Assembly (NCBI GenBank): GCA_964250615.1
Contig: CAXUGM010000017.1
DNA length: 64,000 nt
Reading direction: 5' to 3' (one strand)
DNA from: Blautia sp900556555
GTDB lineage: Bacteria; Bacillota; Clostridia; Lachnospirales; Lachnospiraceae
Part shown: positions 16,985-26,367 of the stretch, in pieces
How positions within the stretch are numbered: the first letter of the stretch is position 1
Layout of the letters: each line of letters opens with the position of its first letter
The notes under the pieces: generated by a model
The model's database searches: none
Told to the model about the DNA's origin: nothing
Seen by the model: only the letters and a program-made list of their open reading frames with translations
Made by a program: the position numbers and the translations under genes

Positions 16985-18153
16985 AAAATCTTTCGCTAAG
17001 AAAAACTATTGTTTTGTATATGACAGTGAGCCTGATTCTTAGTTTTTTTCTTTCGCTACTGATTATGTGGATAGCATCCACGATACAAGAAGACATTTGG
17101 TGGAAATATGTAGATCAAGAGAAATATTTTGAAATGGCCAAAGGTGATGGCGGGAGATATATGACAGATGTTCCAAGGCCGTATTCTTATGAAATGGAAA
17201 AATTTGATTATCATATATCAGAGCTATGCGATTTTCTTCAGACATATACAGGGCTCATCGTATCTGTTGCAGGAAACATCCTGGCGGTGTTTCTTTTTTA
17301 TAAGCATAAACTGAAATATCCCATCGAAGAATTAGAAATGGCTTCACAGCAAGTCGGCCGAAACAACTTAGATTTCCATATCACTTATGAAAATAAGGAT
17401 GAGATGGGAAGATTATGTAAAGAATTTGAACGGATGCGGGAACAGCTTGCAGGGAATAACCGTCAATTATGGAACATGCTTGAGGAAGAGAAGGCTTTGC
17501 GTGCTGCCATTGCACATGATATCCGTTCTCCATTATCTGTGCTGGAGGGGTATCAGGAAATGCTCTCAGAATATCTTCCGGAGAAAGAGATGGATATAGG
17601 GCAGGCACTTGAGATGGTGAACGAAAGCAGGAAACAGATTGAACGCATGGATGTATTTGTGGAAACAATGCGGAAAATAAGCAGCCTGGAAGCAAGAGAG
17701 CTGGTGGCAGAAGAAATCGCAGACAGACAGTTAGAAACAGATATACAAGCGGAATTGCATGTGCTGGAGAAAAAATTTGGAAAGCGGTACGATTTGAAAT
17801 TTGCAGAAACAGCGGAACTTTTTTTAGGAGATAAGGAAGTGATTTTAGAGGTGATTGAAAACCTTTTGTCAAATGCATTCCGGTATGCCAGGACAAAAGT
17901 AGAAATGAGCGTAGTTCTTACTTGTTCGGAATTAAAAATCCGGGTGAATGATGACGGCGTGGGTTTTCAGGGAGATAAAGAGAAAGTAACTGCACTTTTT
18001 TATCAGCAAAACATGAAAGACAGTTTGAAGCATGCAGGAATGGGGATGTATATCAGCCGGTTGTATTGTGAAAAACATGGAGGAAAGTTATTATTAGAAA
18101 ATCAAGAACATGGAGGAGCCGTAATAACAGCGGTATTTCATCGGATTGCGTAA
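16972..18153 (+). CDS. Sensor histidine kinase whose partner regulator is broken
   Basis: Membrane kinase of 393 aa. Two membrane helices (about 13-35 and 85-108) flank a short outside loop. A HAMP-like segment follows, then the phosphoacceptor His in Ala-His-Asp-Ile-Arg-Ser-Pro-Leu-Ser (about 180). The ATPase domain has an N-box (Leu-Leu-Ser-Asn-Ala-Phe-Arg-Tyr-Ala), Asp-Asp-Gly-Val-Gly-Phe and Gly-Met-Gly-Met-Tyr-Ile. It overlaps the decayed response regulator by 13 bp and precedes three ABC transporter genes, so it probably once formed a peptide-sensing module with them. The stop codon lies in the loop of a terminator. Confidence 0.88.
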   Translation: MEKIKNLSLRKTIVLYMTVSLILSFFLSLLIMWIASTIQEDIWWKYVDQEKYFEMAKGDGGRYMTDVPRPYSYEMEKFDYHISELCDFLQTYTGLIVSVAGNILAVFLFYKHKLKYPIEELEMASQQVGRNNLDFHITYENKDEMGRLCKEFERMREQLAGNNRQLWNMLEEEKALRAAIAHDIRSPLSVLEGYQEMLSEYLPEKEMDIGQALEMVNESRKQIERMDVFVETMRKISSLEARELVAEEIADRQLETDIQAELHVLEKKFGKRYDLKFAETAELFLGDKEVILEVIENLLSNAFRYARTKVEMSVVLTCSELKIRVNDDGVGFQGDKEKVTALFYQQNMKDSLKHAGMGMYISRLYCEKHGGKLLLENQEHGGAVITAVFHRIA

Positions 18154-18171
18154 GCAGTCCGATATTTTTTT
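18140..18171 (+). terminator. Terminator after the sensor kinase
   Basis: 10-bp stem ATCGGATTGC / GCAGTCCGAT with one G-T pair and a 4-base loop containing the kinase stop codon, then a run of seven T after one A. Confidence 0.85.
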
Positions 18172-18188
18172 GTGTGGTTGTCTTTTCG

Positions 18189-18218
18189 TTGTGATTTATT
18201 GTTTATGATGTTTATAAC
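18189..18218 (+). promoter_or_regulatory. Weak candidate promoter for the ABC operon
   Basis: TTGTGA (18189-18194), 18-base spacer, TATAAC (18213-18218), 20 bp before the first ABC gene. A separate promoter is expected because a terminator lies upstream. Confidence 0.35.
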
Positions 18219-18238
18219 ACGAAAGGAGGCAGAGAGCT

Positions 18239-19303
18239 ATGATTGCTATTTTTAAAAGAGAGATTAAGAATTATCTAAAGCGGCCGTTGTTTTGGGTGGG
18301 TATTTTGCTTGTGATTTATGGTGTATTTGATTCCACAAGCCCGTATTTAACCACACATTATTTGACACAGGGAGAGAAAATTGTCAATGACTATCCTGAT
18401 ACCGTTCACTTAGCAAATGTATATGAAGGCTATATTCCTGCTGTTCCGCAAAAGCACCGGGAACTATGGAGTGAACAGATAAAAGAAGCATTGACAGATG
18501 AATTTGAAATGTCTGATTTCGATGCACAGTCGGTCATAAATAAGCTTGCAGATATGGAGTTAGAAGAAGCATTTCTATATTTGGAAGAAAAATATGACTG
18601 GTATGGAGCAAGATATATGTACGAAGACTGTGCCTATTACAAAGGAACAGCAGATGAAATCAATGCATATCTGGATGAAAAATTGAAACATGAGACGTTT
18701 TCTTTTTATTATGCAAGAAAATTTGCTGATTTTGCAGGGCTGTTTATGTTTTTTTGGGCAGCTATTCTGTTATCTGTTCTTTTTTTACAGGACACGAAAA
18801 AGCATAGTTATGAATTGCTTCACACGAAACCGGTTACTGCCGGAAACTATGTACTGGGAAAAGTGAGTGCGGGATTTGCAGTTTGTTTGATTGCCTTGGC
18901 TATTTTAAATTTGCTATTTTGGTTGTTGTGTCTCCTTTACACAAAGGACAGTGGATTTGAAGTACGGTTATGGGATTTTGTAGTCTCTACGGTACTTTAT
19001 ATCCTTCCCAATATGCTGATGATTGTGAGTGTATATACCTTGATTTCACTCCTATTTAAAAATCCACTTCCCGGAGTGCCGATTCTGATTCTTTATATGG
19101 TGTATTCCAATATGGGAGGAAGAAATGCAGAAGGAGTTTACGGATATTGGGGCAGGCCATTCGCAATCATGGTCCGCTTTCCCGGACAGCTTTTTGATAC
19201 AGCTCCGCCGCCAATGGCACTTTTAAATCAGAGTTTTCTTATTTTAGCATCGGCTGTAATTCTTCTGATTTCGGTACAGCTTTGGAAGAGGAGGCGGATG
19301 TAA
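18239..19303 (+). CDS. ABC-2 type membrane subunit (354 aa)
   Basis: Integral membrane protein with a helix near residues 18-35, a large outside domain (about 40-160, rich in Asp, Glu and Tyr), then five or six helices to the C-terminus. This is the layout of ABC-2 permeases with a big first loop. AAAGGAGG ends 9 bases before the ATG. It is directly followed by a second membrane subunit and an ATPase, so the three probably form one exporter. The substrate is unknown; peptide antibiotic export or resistance is suggested only by the neighbouring kinases. Confidence 0.75.
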   Translation: MIAIFKREIKNYLKRPLFWVGILLVIYGVFDSTSPYLTTHYLTQGEKIVNDYPDTVHLANVYEGYIPAVPQKHRELWSEQIKEALTDEFEMSDFDAQSVINKLADMELEEAFLYLEEKYDWYGARYMYEDCAYYKGTADEINAYLDEKLKHETFSFYYARKFADFAGLFMFFWAAILLSVLFLQDTKKHSYELLHTKPVTAGNYVLGKVSAGFAVCLIALAILNLLFWLLCLLYTKDSGFEVRLWDFVVSTVLYILPNMLMIVSVYTLISLLFKNPLPGVPILILYMVYSNMGGRNAEGVYGYWGRPFAIMVRFPGQLFDTAPPPMALLNQSFLILASAVILLISVQLWKRRRM

Positions 19304-19963
19304 ATGAAAAAAGAAATGAAGATTGTCCTGCCACTTTATAAGCTTGCTTATGCATTCTTTTTTATAGTAATTCTAAGTTTGATACGTGGGGTTGTATTCA
19401 CAAACGAAATAGGACTTTCCATAGAAGGGCCTTTCGCAATCTTGACCGCTGTTTTTTGTGCAGACACTTATGTGCAGGAAATTACAAGCAAACGTTCTGA
19501 AGTCCAAAGGCTATATCAGATGAAAAAAAGAAGTTCTTCCATCATGCAGCGGATGATGATACAGGAAATCTTCCTGTTGCTGCTTGCTATCCTAGGATAC
19601 GGACTGTTTTTTGTGTTTCAGCGGCCAATTACACATCAGGCAACAGAAAGTGAAATACTTCAGTTTATTGCCTATTTATTGGCGATTGTAGTAACTATTT
19701 TCTTCTGGGGAATGGCGGCCAATACCTTGGCTATGCTTTTTCGTAATATGTGGGCAGGAATCGGAAGCTGCCTATTAATATGGGTAGCGACAAATTCCAC
19801 AGGAGGCGATAAACTTTTTGGGGCATGGAATTTGTTTTCCTATACGTTTAGAGATATCGAACATACGGCTGATATTACATGGCTGTACGGGAAGACTTTT
19901 TGTATTTGTACCGGATTCATTTTATTAGCAATGTTACCAAAGATTATTAGAAAGAGAGGGTAA
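19304..19963 (+). CDS. Second ABC-2 type membrane subunit (219 aa)
   Basis: Hydrophobic protein with about six predicted helices and no clear outside domain. Its ATG follows the previous stop codon directly (TAAATG), with GAGGAGG 9 bases upstream in the preceding gene. It was not matched to a named family by eye; position between a permease and an ABC ATPase supports a transporter role. Confidence 0.7.
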   Translation: MKKEMKIVLPLYKLAYAFFFIVILSLIRGVVFTNEIGLSIEGPFAILTAVFCADTYVQEITSKRSEVQRLYQMKKRSSSIMQRMMIQEIFLLLLAILGYGLFFVFQRPITHQATESEILQFIAYLLAIVVTIFFWGMAANTLAMLFRNMWAGIGSCLLIWVATNSTGGDKLFGAWNLFSYTFRDIEHTADITWLYGKTFCICTGFILLAMLPKIIRKRG

Positions 19964-19967
19964 GTGT

Positions 19968-20843
19968 ATGGGTATTCATATTGAGGATTTAACGGTAAGA
20001 TTTAAGAATGGTGTGACAGCAATCAATCATGCGGATTTAGACATACCAAATGGGATATTTGGACTGTTGGGAGAAAATGGAGCGGGAAAGACAACATTGA
20101 TGAGAGTGCTGACTACTGTGCTGAAACCTACAAATGGAACAGTTACATTAGACGGAATTTTATATAGTGAAGGAAATTATGAAAAAATTCAGCGGAAAAT
20201 AGGTTATCTGCCACAAGAAATAGAGCTTTATCCGAATCTGACTGTTCAGGAGTGTTTAGAATATATGGGTGATCTGGCAGGTGTTCCAAAAGCAGAGTGC
20301 CGGAAACGGATAGAATATTACTTAAAAAAGACCAGTCTTATAGAACATCGGAAAAAGAAAATGAAACAGTTATCAGGTGGTATGAAAAGACGGGTAGGAT
20401 TGGTGCAGGCACTTTTGAATGAACCGGAATTTTTGATCGTAGATGAACCGACTACCGGTTTAGACCCGGAAGAACGTATCCGTATCCGGAATTTATTAGT
20501 AGACTTCTCCGAAAGCAGAACGGTTTTGTTTTCAACCCATGTGGTAGAAGATTTAGCAGCCACCTGTAACCAGCTTGCAATTATGCACAAAGGCAGTTTT
20601 TTATATGCAGGCTCTATGCATGATCTGGCAGAAGAAGCACAGGGGAAAATCTGGATTTGCAAAGTACCTGATGAGGGGAAAGCAAGAGAAATAGAGCGTA
20701 CCTATCGCATTACATCAAAACAATATGCTGAGGGCGGATTGCAGTTAAGAGTGATTTCTGAACGACAGCCAGCACCGGAGTGCGTGCCAGTTCCTGCCAC
20801 CTTGGAGGATGCGTATATTTATGTAACGAACCAGGAAAGTTAG
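19968..20843 (+). CDS. ABC transporter ATP-binding protein
   Basis: Cytosolic ATPase of 291 aa. Walker A Gly-Glu-Asn-Gly-Ala-Gly-Lys-Thr-Thr (about residue 36), Q-loop Leu-Pro-Gln-Glu, signature Leu-Ser-Gly-Gly-Met-Lys-Arg-Arg, Walker B Phe-Leu-Ile-Val-Asp-Glu-Pro, and switch His in Ser-Thr-His-Val-Val-Glu. Starts 4 bp after the second permease. The CcmA/bacitracin-resistance-type ATPase group fits. Confidence 0.9.
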   Translation: MGIHIEDLTVRFKNGVTAINHADLDIPNGIFGLLGENGAGKTTLMRVLTTVLKPTNGTVTLDGILYSEGNYEKIQRKIGYLPQEIELYPNLTVQECLEYMGDLAGVPKAECRKRIEYYLKKTSLIEHRKKKMKQLSGGMKRRVGLVQALLNEPEFLIVDEPTTGLDPEERIRIRNLLVDFSESRTVLFSTHVVEDLAATCNQLAIMHKGSFLYAGSMHDLAEEAQGKIWICKVPDEGKAREIERTYRITSKQYAEGGLQLRVISERQPAPECVPVPATLEDAYIYVTNQES

Positions 20844-20904
20844 GTATGGGCTTTTGAGTAGATCTTTGTTATAATATAACCAACAGAGAAGGAGTATGAA
20901 TGAC

Positions 20905-22596
20905 ATGGTTAAAGAAAGAAAACGCCTTCCGGTTGGAGTAGAAAATTTTGAGCAGATTATGAATGACAATTATTATTACGTGGATAAGACGGGGCTGATT
21001 TCAGAACTGATCCGTAACGGTGGCCTGGTAAATTTCTTTACCAGGCCAAGACGTTTTGGGAAAACCTTAAATATGAGTATGCTGGAACACTTTTTTTCCA
21101 TAGAGAGAGACCAGAGTATTTTTGAGGGATTAGAAATTTCAAAAGATACAAAACTGTGTGAAGAGTATATGGGGAAATATCCGGTTATTTCCATTTCCCT
21201 GAAAGGAATCAATGCTGCCACTTATGAGGATGCATTTGATTTTGCGGTTCAGATTATGAAGAATGTAGCAGGTAAAATGCAGTTCCTTTTGGAAAGTGGG
21301 AATCTAAGTGATTTTGATAAGTCAGAATATAAGAAACTTTTAGATAGCGGAATGAGTAAAGCTGTATTTTGCAGCGGATTGAAAACTTTATCGGAATTAT
21401 TGGAGAAACATTATGGAACAAAAGTAGTTCTTTTGATTGATGAGTATGATGTTCCATTAGCAAAAGCATTTGAAAACGGGTATTATGATCAGATGATCTT
21501 TTTAATCCGTAGTTTATTAGAACAGGCACTAAAAACGAATAACAGCCTGAAATTTGCAGTAATGACAGGATGCATGCGTATTTCAAAAGAAAGTATATTT
21601 ACGGGGCTTAATAACCTGAAAGTATTGTCCATTACAGATGAACGGTATGATGAATATTTCGGTTTTACAGATACGGAAGTAAGAGAAATGCTGAAGTATT
21701 ATGAAATTGAGAATCATTATGAAGAGGTAAAGAACTGGTATGACGGGTATCAGTTTGGCAGCGTAGAAGTGTACTGCCCCTGGGATGTCTTGAATTACTG
21801 TGATAAATTAAAAGACCATGCGGATTCTTTTCCGGAAAATTATTGGATCAACACCAGCAGTAATGATGCCGTCAGGAAGTTCATTCAAATGTCCGACAAT
21901 TTTAAAACCAAGCGTGAGATTGAAAAACTGCTTGCCTGCGGGGAAATCACGAAAGAGATTCATCAAGAGCTGACTTACCCGGAGATGTATCAGTCTTTGG
22001 AGAATGTCTGGAGTCTTTTATTTATGACGGGATATTTAACGCAGCGTGGAAGGGTTGATGCAAAACAGTATAAACTTGCGATACCGAATCTGGAAATCCG
22101 GGATATTTTTCAGACACAGATCATGGAATACTTTAAAGAGCGTGTAAAAAAAGACGGCGACATGCTAAGCCGGTTCTGTGATGCCTTGAAAAGCGGTGAA
22201 GAAACGAAGGTAGAGGAAATCTTTGAAAGCTACCTGAAAAAGACCATCAGTATCCGGGATACGTTTGTGAGAAAAGCAAGTAAGGAGAACTTTTATCATG
22301 GGATACTGCTTGGAATCCTGGGTGTGAAGGAAGAATGGTACGTATCGTCTAATCAGGAAAGCGGCGAGGGATACAGCGATATCCTTGTTGAAACCGAAAA
22401 TAGTGAAACGGTTATCCTTATCGAAGTCAAGTATGCCAATGACGGAAATCTTGATCAGGCTTGTGAACGGGCACTACAGCAGATAGAGAACAAGAAGTAT
22501 GACGAGGAACTTAGAGAAAACGGAGTGGACAAAATTTTGAAATATGGGATTGCGTGTTATATGAAACGATGCAAAGTGAAACTGGCAGATTCATGA
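20905..22596 (+). CDS. AAA-ATPase-like protein with C-terminal PD-(D/E)XK nuclease fold
   Basis: Protein of 563 aa from a large clostridial/Bacteroides paralogue family (AAA-ATPase-like plus PD-(D/E)XK_9 domains). The N-terminus has the signature Leu-Pro-Val-Gly-Val-Glu-Asn-Phe, Tyr-Tyr-Tyr-Val-Asp-Lys-Thr, and a P-loop-like Arg-Arg-Phe-Gly-Lys-Thr; a Walker B-like Leu-Leu-Ile-Asp-Glu-Tyr-Asp lies near 175. The C-terminal nuclease core reads Tyr-Ser-Asp-Ile-Leu-Val-Glu then Ile-Leu-Ile-Glu-Val-Lys-Tyr. ATG 20905 is chosen because AAGGAG (20889-20894) touches the in-frame ATG at 20896. Cellular role is not established; the family is often accessory. It separates the two kinase/ABC modules. Confidence 0.85.
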   Translation: MVKERKRLPVGVENFEQIMNDNYYYVDKTGLISELIRNGGLVNFFTRPRRFGKTLNMSMLEHFFSIERDQSIFEGLEISKDTKLCEEYMGKYPVISISLKGINAATYEDAFDFAVQIMKNVAGKMQFLLESGNLSDFDKSEYKKLLDSGMSKAVFCSGLKTLSELLEKHYGTKVVLLIDEYDVPLAKAFENGYYDQMIFLIRSLLEQALKTNNSLKFAVMTGCMRISKESIFTGLNNLKVLSITDERYDEYFGFTDTEVREMLKYYEIENHYEEVKNWYDGYQFGSVEVYCPWDVLNYCDKLKDHADSFPENYWINTSSNDAVRKFIQMSDNFKTKREIEKLLACGEITKEIHQELTYPEMYQSLENVWSLLFMTGYLTQRGRVDAKQYKLAIPNLEIRDIFQTQIMEYFKERVKKDGDMLSRFCDALKSGEETKVEEIFESYLKKTISIRDTFVRKASKENFYHGILLGILGVKEEWYVSSNQESGEGYSDILVETENSETVILIEVKYANDGNLDQACERALQQIENKKYDEELRENGVDKILKYGIACYMKRCKVKLADS

Positions 22597-22647
22597 TACG
22601 CTCCAAAACAATCAAGGAATAAAGATACAGGGAGAATAAGCCAGCTC

Positions 22648-23349
22648 ATGAATCATAATAAAATTTTGTTGATAGAAGATGATAAAGAAATCAGCGAAAT
22701 GCTGAAAAACTATTTGACCGTAGAAAATTATGAGGTTTTTTGTGCATATGACGGACAGGAAGCGTGTGACTCTTTTGACCGCACAGATTTCAGTCTTGTT
22801 CTCCTTGATCTGATGATACCAAAAATCAGTGGAATGGATGTGATGCAGCATATTAGAAAAAACAGCGTTGTTCCACTCATTATTATATCTGCAAAGGATA
22901 GTGAAACCGATAAAACCTTGGGATTGAGTTTAGGAGCGGATGATTATATCACAAAACCATTCTCTGTTGTGGAAGTATTAGCCCGTATTAAGGCAAATAT
23001 CCGGAGGAGAAACCAATATGATAAAGGGGCAGACAATACACCGGAACGATTAACTGCCGGAGAATTAGTGATGAATCTGTCGGATTATACACTGGCCAAG
23101 AACGGAAAACGGATAGAACTCACTGCAAAAGAATACGAAATTTTGAAGTTATTTATGCAAAATCCTAAAAAGGTTTATACAAAGGAACAAATATATGCTC
23201 TTGTTTGGAACGATGCTTATCTTGGTGATGAAAATGCCGTGAATGTTCATATTAGCCGCCTGAGAAATAAAATTGAAGAAAATACCCGGAATCCCCGTTA
23301 TATCATCACCGTATGGGGGATTGGTTATAAATTGGGGGAGAATCTATGA
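22648..23349 (+). CDS. OmpR-family response regulator
   Basis: 233 aa. Receiver domain with acidic pair Glu-Asp-Asp near 10-12, phospho-Asp in Leu-Leu-Asp-Leu-Met-Ile-Pro (about 55) and Lys in Thr-Lys-Pro-Phe (about 105). Winged-helix DNA-binding domain from about 135, ending Val-Trp-Gly-Ile-Gly-Tyr-Lys. The ribosome site (GGGAG) is far from the ATG, so initiation may be weak. Overlaps the downstream kinase by 4 bp. Confidence 0.93.
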   Translation: MNHNKILLIEDDKEISEMLKNYLTVENYEVFCAYDGQEACDSFDRTDFSLVLLDLMIPKISGMDVMQHIRKNSVVPLIIISAKDSETDKTLGLSLGADDYITKPFSVVEVLARIKANIRRRNQYDKGADNTPERLTAGELVMNLSDYTLAKNGKRIELTAKEYEILKLFMQNPKKVYTKEQIYALVWNDAYLGDENAVNVHISRLRNKIEENTRNPRYIITVWGIGYKLGENL

Positions 23350-24287
23350 ATGAAACAACGGTTATTTTTTTCTTATCTATTTGTATCGGGCTTTTGGTGT
23401 GTATTGTACTTTATCAGCACTATGTTTTCCATACAGGAACTCAAGCAAAATTGCGGGAAATCAGTGGTAAACTGAAAGAAATCATAGAAACAGACAGTGA
23501 CGAGCAGATTATGGTTTTTACGGAAAATAAAGAGTTGATAGAGCTGGCTGCACAGATAAACGATTTATTGGAAAAACACTTAAAAACGAAAGCCGTTTAT
23601 CGCCGTTCTGAAATTGCCTCCAAGAAAATGTTGACGAATATTTCCCATGATATTAAAACTCCTATGACGGTTATCCTGGGGTATCTGGAAATCATGCAGT
23701 TAAACGAAACAGCTTCTAGTGAAATGTTGAAAAAAGTAGCAGATAAAGCCCAGGATGTTATGGAAATGATCAATCAATTTTTTACATTATCAAAAATTGA
23801 GTCTGGCGATATGGACATAGAGCTTTCTAGGGTGGATATTTGCGAAGCCTGCCGAGAAAGTATATTAGATTTTTATGAATTGCTTTCTAATAAAGAGTTT
23901 CAAGTCGTTGTCAATATTCCAGAAACACCTGTCTTTGTGCAGGGAAATAAAGAAGCCTTACAGCGTATTCTGTTCAATTTGATTTCAAATGTTATCCGCT
24001 ATGGAGCTGACGGAAAATATCTTGAGATTTCATTGAGGAATGAAGAAAAAAACGTATATGTGGATGTGACAGATAAGGGCAAAGGCATTGATAAAATATT
24101 TGCAGACAGCATATTTGACAGATTGTTTACAATGGAGGACTCACGCAATCGTAAGATACAGGGGAATGGGCTTGGATTGACGATTGCTAAAGATCTAGCT
24201 GTCCGCCTTGGCGGGACAATTACTTTAGAAAGTATTCCGTATATCAGAACCACTTTCACAATGCAGCTGAAAAAAATATCATTCTGA
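23346..24287 (+). CDS. Sensor histidine kinase, short form
   Basis: 313 aa with one N-terminal helix (about 5-25) and almost no extracellular part, so it likely senses at or in the membrane or through its ABC partner. His box Ile-Ser-His-Asp-Ile-Lys-Thr-Pro-Met-Thr (about 101); N-box Leu-Ile-Ser-Asn-Val-Ile-Arg-Tyr; Asp-Lys-Gly-Lys-Gly-Ile; Gly-Asn-Gly-Leu-Gly-Leu. Start overlaps the regulator stop. Such kinases are common beside lantibiotic or bacitracin exporters. Confidence 0.9.
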   Translation: MNETTVIFFLSICIGLLVCIVLYQHYVFHTGTQAKLREISGKLKEIIETDSDEQIMVFTENKELIELAAQINDLLEKHLKTKAVYRRSEIASKKMLTNISHDIKTPMTVILGYLEIMQLNETASSEMLKKVADKAQDVMEMINQFFTLSKIESGDMDIELSRVDICEACRESILDFYELLSNKEFQVVVNIPETPVFVQGNKEALQRILFNLISNVIRYGADGKYLEISLRNEEKNVYVDVTDKGKGIDKIFADSIFDRLFTMEDSRNRKIQGNGLGLTIAKDLAVRLGGTITLESIPYIRTTFTMQLKKISF

Positions 24288-24376
24288 CGATACTGCGAAA
24301 GAAATTTGTAATACTTATTCAAGAGTTTTGAAAATCTGAACCGTTACAATGGTATGTGGAAAGGGGGCAATAGAAT

Positions 24377-25300
24377 ATGCCATATATCTTACAAACAAAT
24401 GATCTTACAAAAACCATTGACGGGAAAGAGATTGTTAAGAAGGTCAATCTGCACATAAAAAAAAGAGAAATTTATGGTTTTCTTGGCCCAAACGGTGCAG
24501 GTAAAACCACAGTTATGAAAATGCTCACGAACCTTTGGAAGCCTACAAGCGGCAGCATTGAAATTTTCGGAGAAATGCTTACTCCACAGTCCTATGAAAT
24601 ATTAAAAAGAATAGGGAGCATCATTGAATTTCCTACCTTTTATAATCACATGACAGGGTATGAAAATTTAAAACTTCATTGCGAGGACATGGGTTATTAT
24701 AAACACGGAAGCATCGAAACTGCTCTTGATATGCTGGATTTATCGGATGCTTCACAAAAACCTGTAAAAAGTTATTCTCTTGGTATGAAAGAACGGCTTG
24801 GCATCGCACGTGCAATTCTTTGCAAGCCGGAATTACTGATTCTTGATGAGCCGGCAAACGGGCTTGATCCGGCAGGTATGAAAAAAATCCGTGATCTGCT
24901 AAAAAATCTTTGCGAAGAATATGGAATAACTGTTATGATTTCCAGCCATATCCTTTCGGAAATCGAAAGTATTGCTGACACCATAGGTATCATCCATCAT
25001 GGCGAGATGATGAAAGAAATCGGAATGAAAGAAATTGAGAAACTGAGCCTTGCTTATGTCGAACTTGTAGTGACAGATACAAAAAAGGCTGCTTATGTAT
25101 TGAGTGAAAAACTAAAGTATCACAATTTCAAAATTATAGAAAACAATACCATCCGCATTTATGACCAGCACATTGCAACACAGGAATTGTCTAAGATTTT
25201 AACGTTGAATGATGTTGAAATTATGGCACTTGGTAAACAAGCTGAAACTTTGGAAGATTACTTTCTTAAATTAACGGCGGAGGTGAGCAGATCATGTTAA
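24377..25300 (+). CDS. ABC transporter ATP-binding protein (lantibiotic/bacitracin type)
   Basis: 307 aa. Walker A Gly-Pro-Asn-Gly-Ala-Gly-Lys-Thr-Thr (about 37). The signature is degenerate, Tyr-Ser-Leu-Gly-Met-Lys-Glu-Arg, as is usual in the BcrA/lantibiotic-immunity group. Walker B Leu-Leu-Ile-Leu-Asp-Glu-Pro-Ala-Asn-Gly-Leu-Asp. The 89-bp gap after the kinase may hold the regulator's target promoter, but no clear -35/-10 pair was found. Overlaps the permease gene by 7 bp. Confidence 0.9.
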   Translation: MPYILQTNDLTKTIDGKEIVKKVNLHIKKREIYGFLGPNGAGKTTVMKMLTNLWKPTSGSIEIFGEMLTPQSYEILKRIGSIIEFPTFYNHMTGYENLKLHCEDMGYYKHGSIETALDMLDLSDASQKPVKSYSLGMKERLGIARAILCKPELLILDEPANGLDPAGMKKIRDLLKNLCEEYGITVMISSHILSEIESIADTIGIIHHGEMMKEIGMKEIEKLSLAYVELVVTDTKKAAYVLSEKLKYHNFKIIENNTIRIYDQHIATQELSKILTLNDVEIMALGKQAETLEDYFLKLTAEVSRSC

Positions 25301-26001
25301 AGCTGATGAAATTAGAATGGAGAAAAAACAACATTGGAAAATATATCAGGAATGTTATCATATTGGCGGCTGCCCTTTGCCTGTTTCTGTTTGCTCTTGC
25401 TTATCTTGGCATTGCCAATGATCCGGATACAGGGATTCCTGACACAGCACCGGGAAATGATATGATGTCAGCTCCCATTGAATTATTTTGCAGCATATCA
25501 TTTTTGGTATTTACAAGCGTCATGCTTTCCTCATTTATTGTAAGTGCCTATAAAAATAAAACCATGGCATTAATGTTTTCTTATCCAATCAAGCGGCAGA
25601 AAATACTTATTTCTCAAATGCTCTCTGTTTGGATTTTCTGTTTTATAGCATTAGTAGTAACAAAACTTGTAATTTATGGATGTATTTTACTGGGTTCCCA
25701 ATTTATGAAATCGTCGTTTCCGATTGATTATAATATGGCAGGCACGGAATTCTATGTGCAGCTTATTGTAAAATCGGTTTCTACTGTTACTATGAGCTTT
25801 ATTGCACTATTTATAGGACTGGCAATGAAATCCTCAAAAGCAACGGTTATTTCATCATTCCTGCTGATTTTCTTAACGCAGGCCAATGTTGGAGATTTAA
25901 CACTTGCAGACAATGCAGTATTTCCCTTTGTTTTAACAATTATTTCGCTTATATTTGCTGTTTTATCTGTTGCCGGAGCTGAAAAGAGGGATTTACTGTA
26001 A
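25294..26001 (+). CDS. ABC-2 type permease of the bacitracin/lantibiotic export type
   Basis: 235 aa with about six membrane helices; the first follows a short basic N-terminus (Lys-Leu-Glu-Trp-Arg-Lys-Asn-Asn) as in BcrB-like permeases. GGAGGTG precedes the ATG inside the ATPase gene, so synthesis is coupled. Regulator, kinase, ATPase and permease form one module whose likely role is sensing and detoxifying a cell-envelope antimicrobial (inference from order and family). Confidence 0.8.
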   Translation: MLKLMKLEWRKNNIGKYIRNVIILAAALCLFLFALAYLGIANDPDTGIPDTAPGNDMMSAPIELFCSISFLVFTSVMLSSFIVSAYKNKTMALMFSYPIKRQKILISQMLSVWIFCFIALVVTKLVIYGCILLGSQFMKSSFPIDYNMAGTEFYVQLIVKSVSTVTMSFIALFIGLAMKSSKATVISSFLLIFLTQANVGDLTLADNAVFPFVLTIISLIFAVLSVAGAEKRDLL

Positions 26002-26025
26002 GAAAAAAGCACCAGAAAATAAAGG

Positions 26026-26055
26026 TTGCTTCTTTCCGGGTTCATCTATTATAAT
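26026..26055 (+). promoter_or_regulatory. Promoter upstream of the Rpn-family remnant
   Basis: TTGCTT (26026-26031), 18-base spacer, perfect TATAAT (26050-26055). Probably the original promoter of a full-length gene whose body was deleted. Confidence 0.55.
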
Positions 26056-26093
26056 GAAAGCATAGAAACCTGGAGCATCCTGTAGGAAGCCTG

Positions 26094-26357
26094 ATGCATG
26101 ACTTTAACTGCAAAGACGCAAAAGATATGGTAAACCCATTACTGGCAGAAGAAGTCAGATACTTAAAGGAAACAGAAGGAGGTCGAAGCCAGATGTGCAG
26201 AATTTTGGAAGAGATGAGAAATGAAGTAGCAGAAAAAGAAAAAGTGAGTACGGCATTAAAAATGCTGGAAAAAGGTTATGAAGCAGAAGAAATCGCAGAG
26301 ATAACGGGCTTGTCTTTGGAAGAGGTTCAGAAACTGGCAGATAATCAAAAAGGATAA
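26094..26357 (+). pseudogene. C-terminal remnant of an Rpn-family PD-(D/E)XK nuclease
   Basis: The 87-codon frame reads Asp-Phe-Asn-Cys-Lys-Asp-Ala-Lys-Asp-Met, then Val-Arg-Tyr-Leu-Lys-Glu-Thr-Glu-Gly-Gly, and ends with a helical repeat (Glu-Ile-Ala-Glu-Ile-Thr-Gly-Leu-Ser-Leu-Glu-Glu-Val). That is the tail of Rpn/transposase_31-type recombination-promoting nucleases. The roughly 200-residue catalytic part is missing between the promoter and this tail. No good ribosome site precedes the ATG. Confidence 0.7.
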
Positions 26358-26367
26358 GATTAATGTT

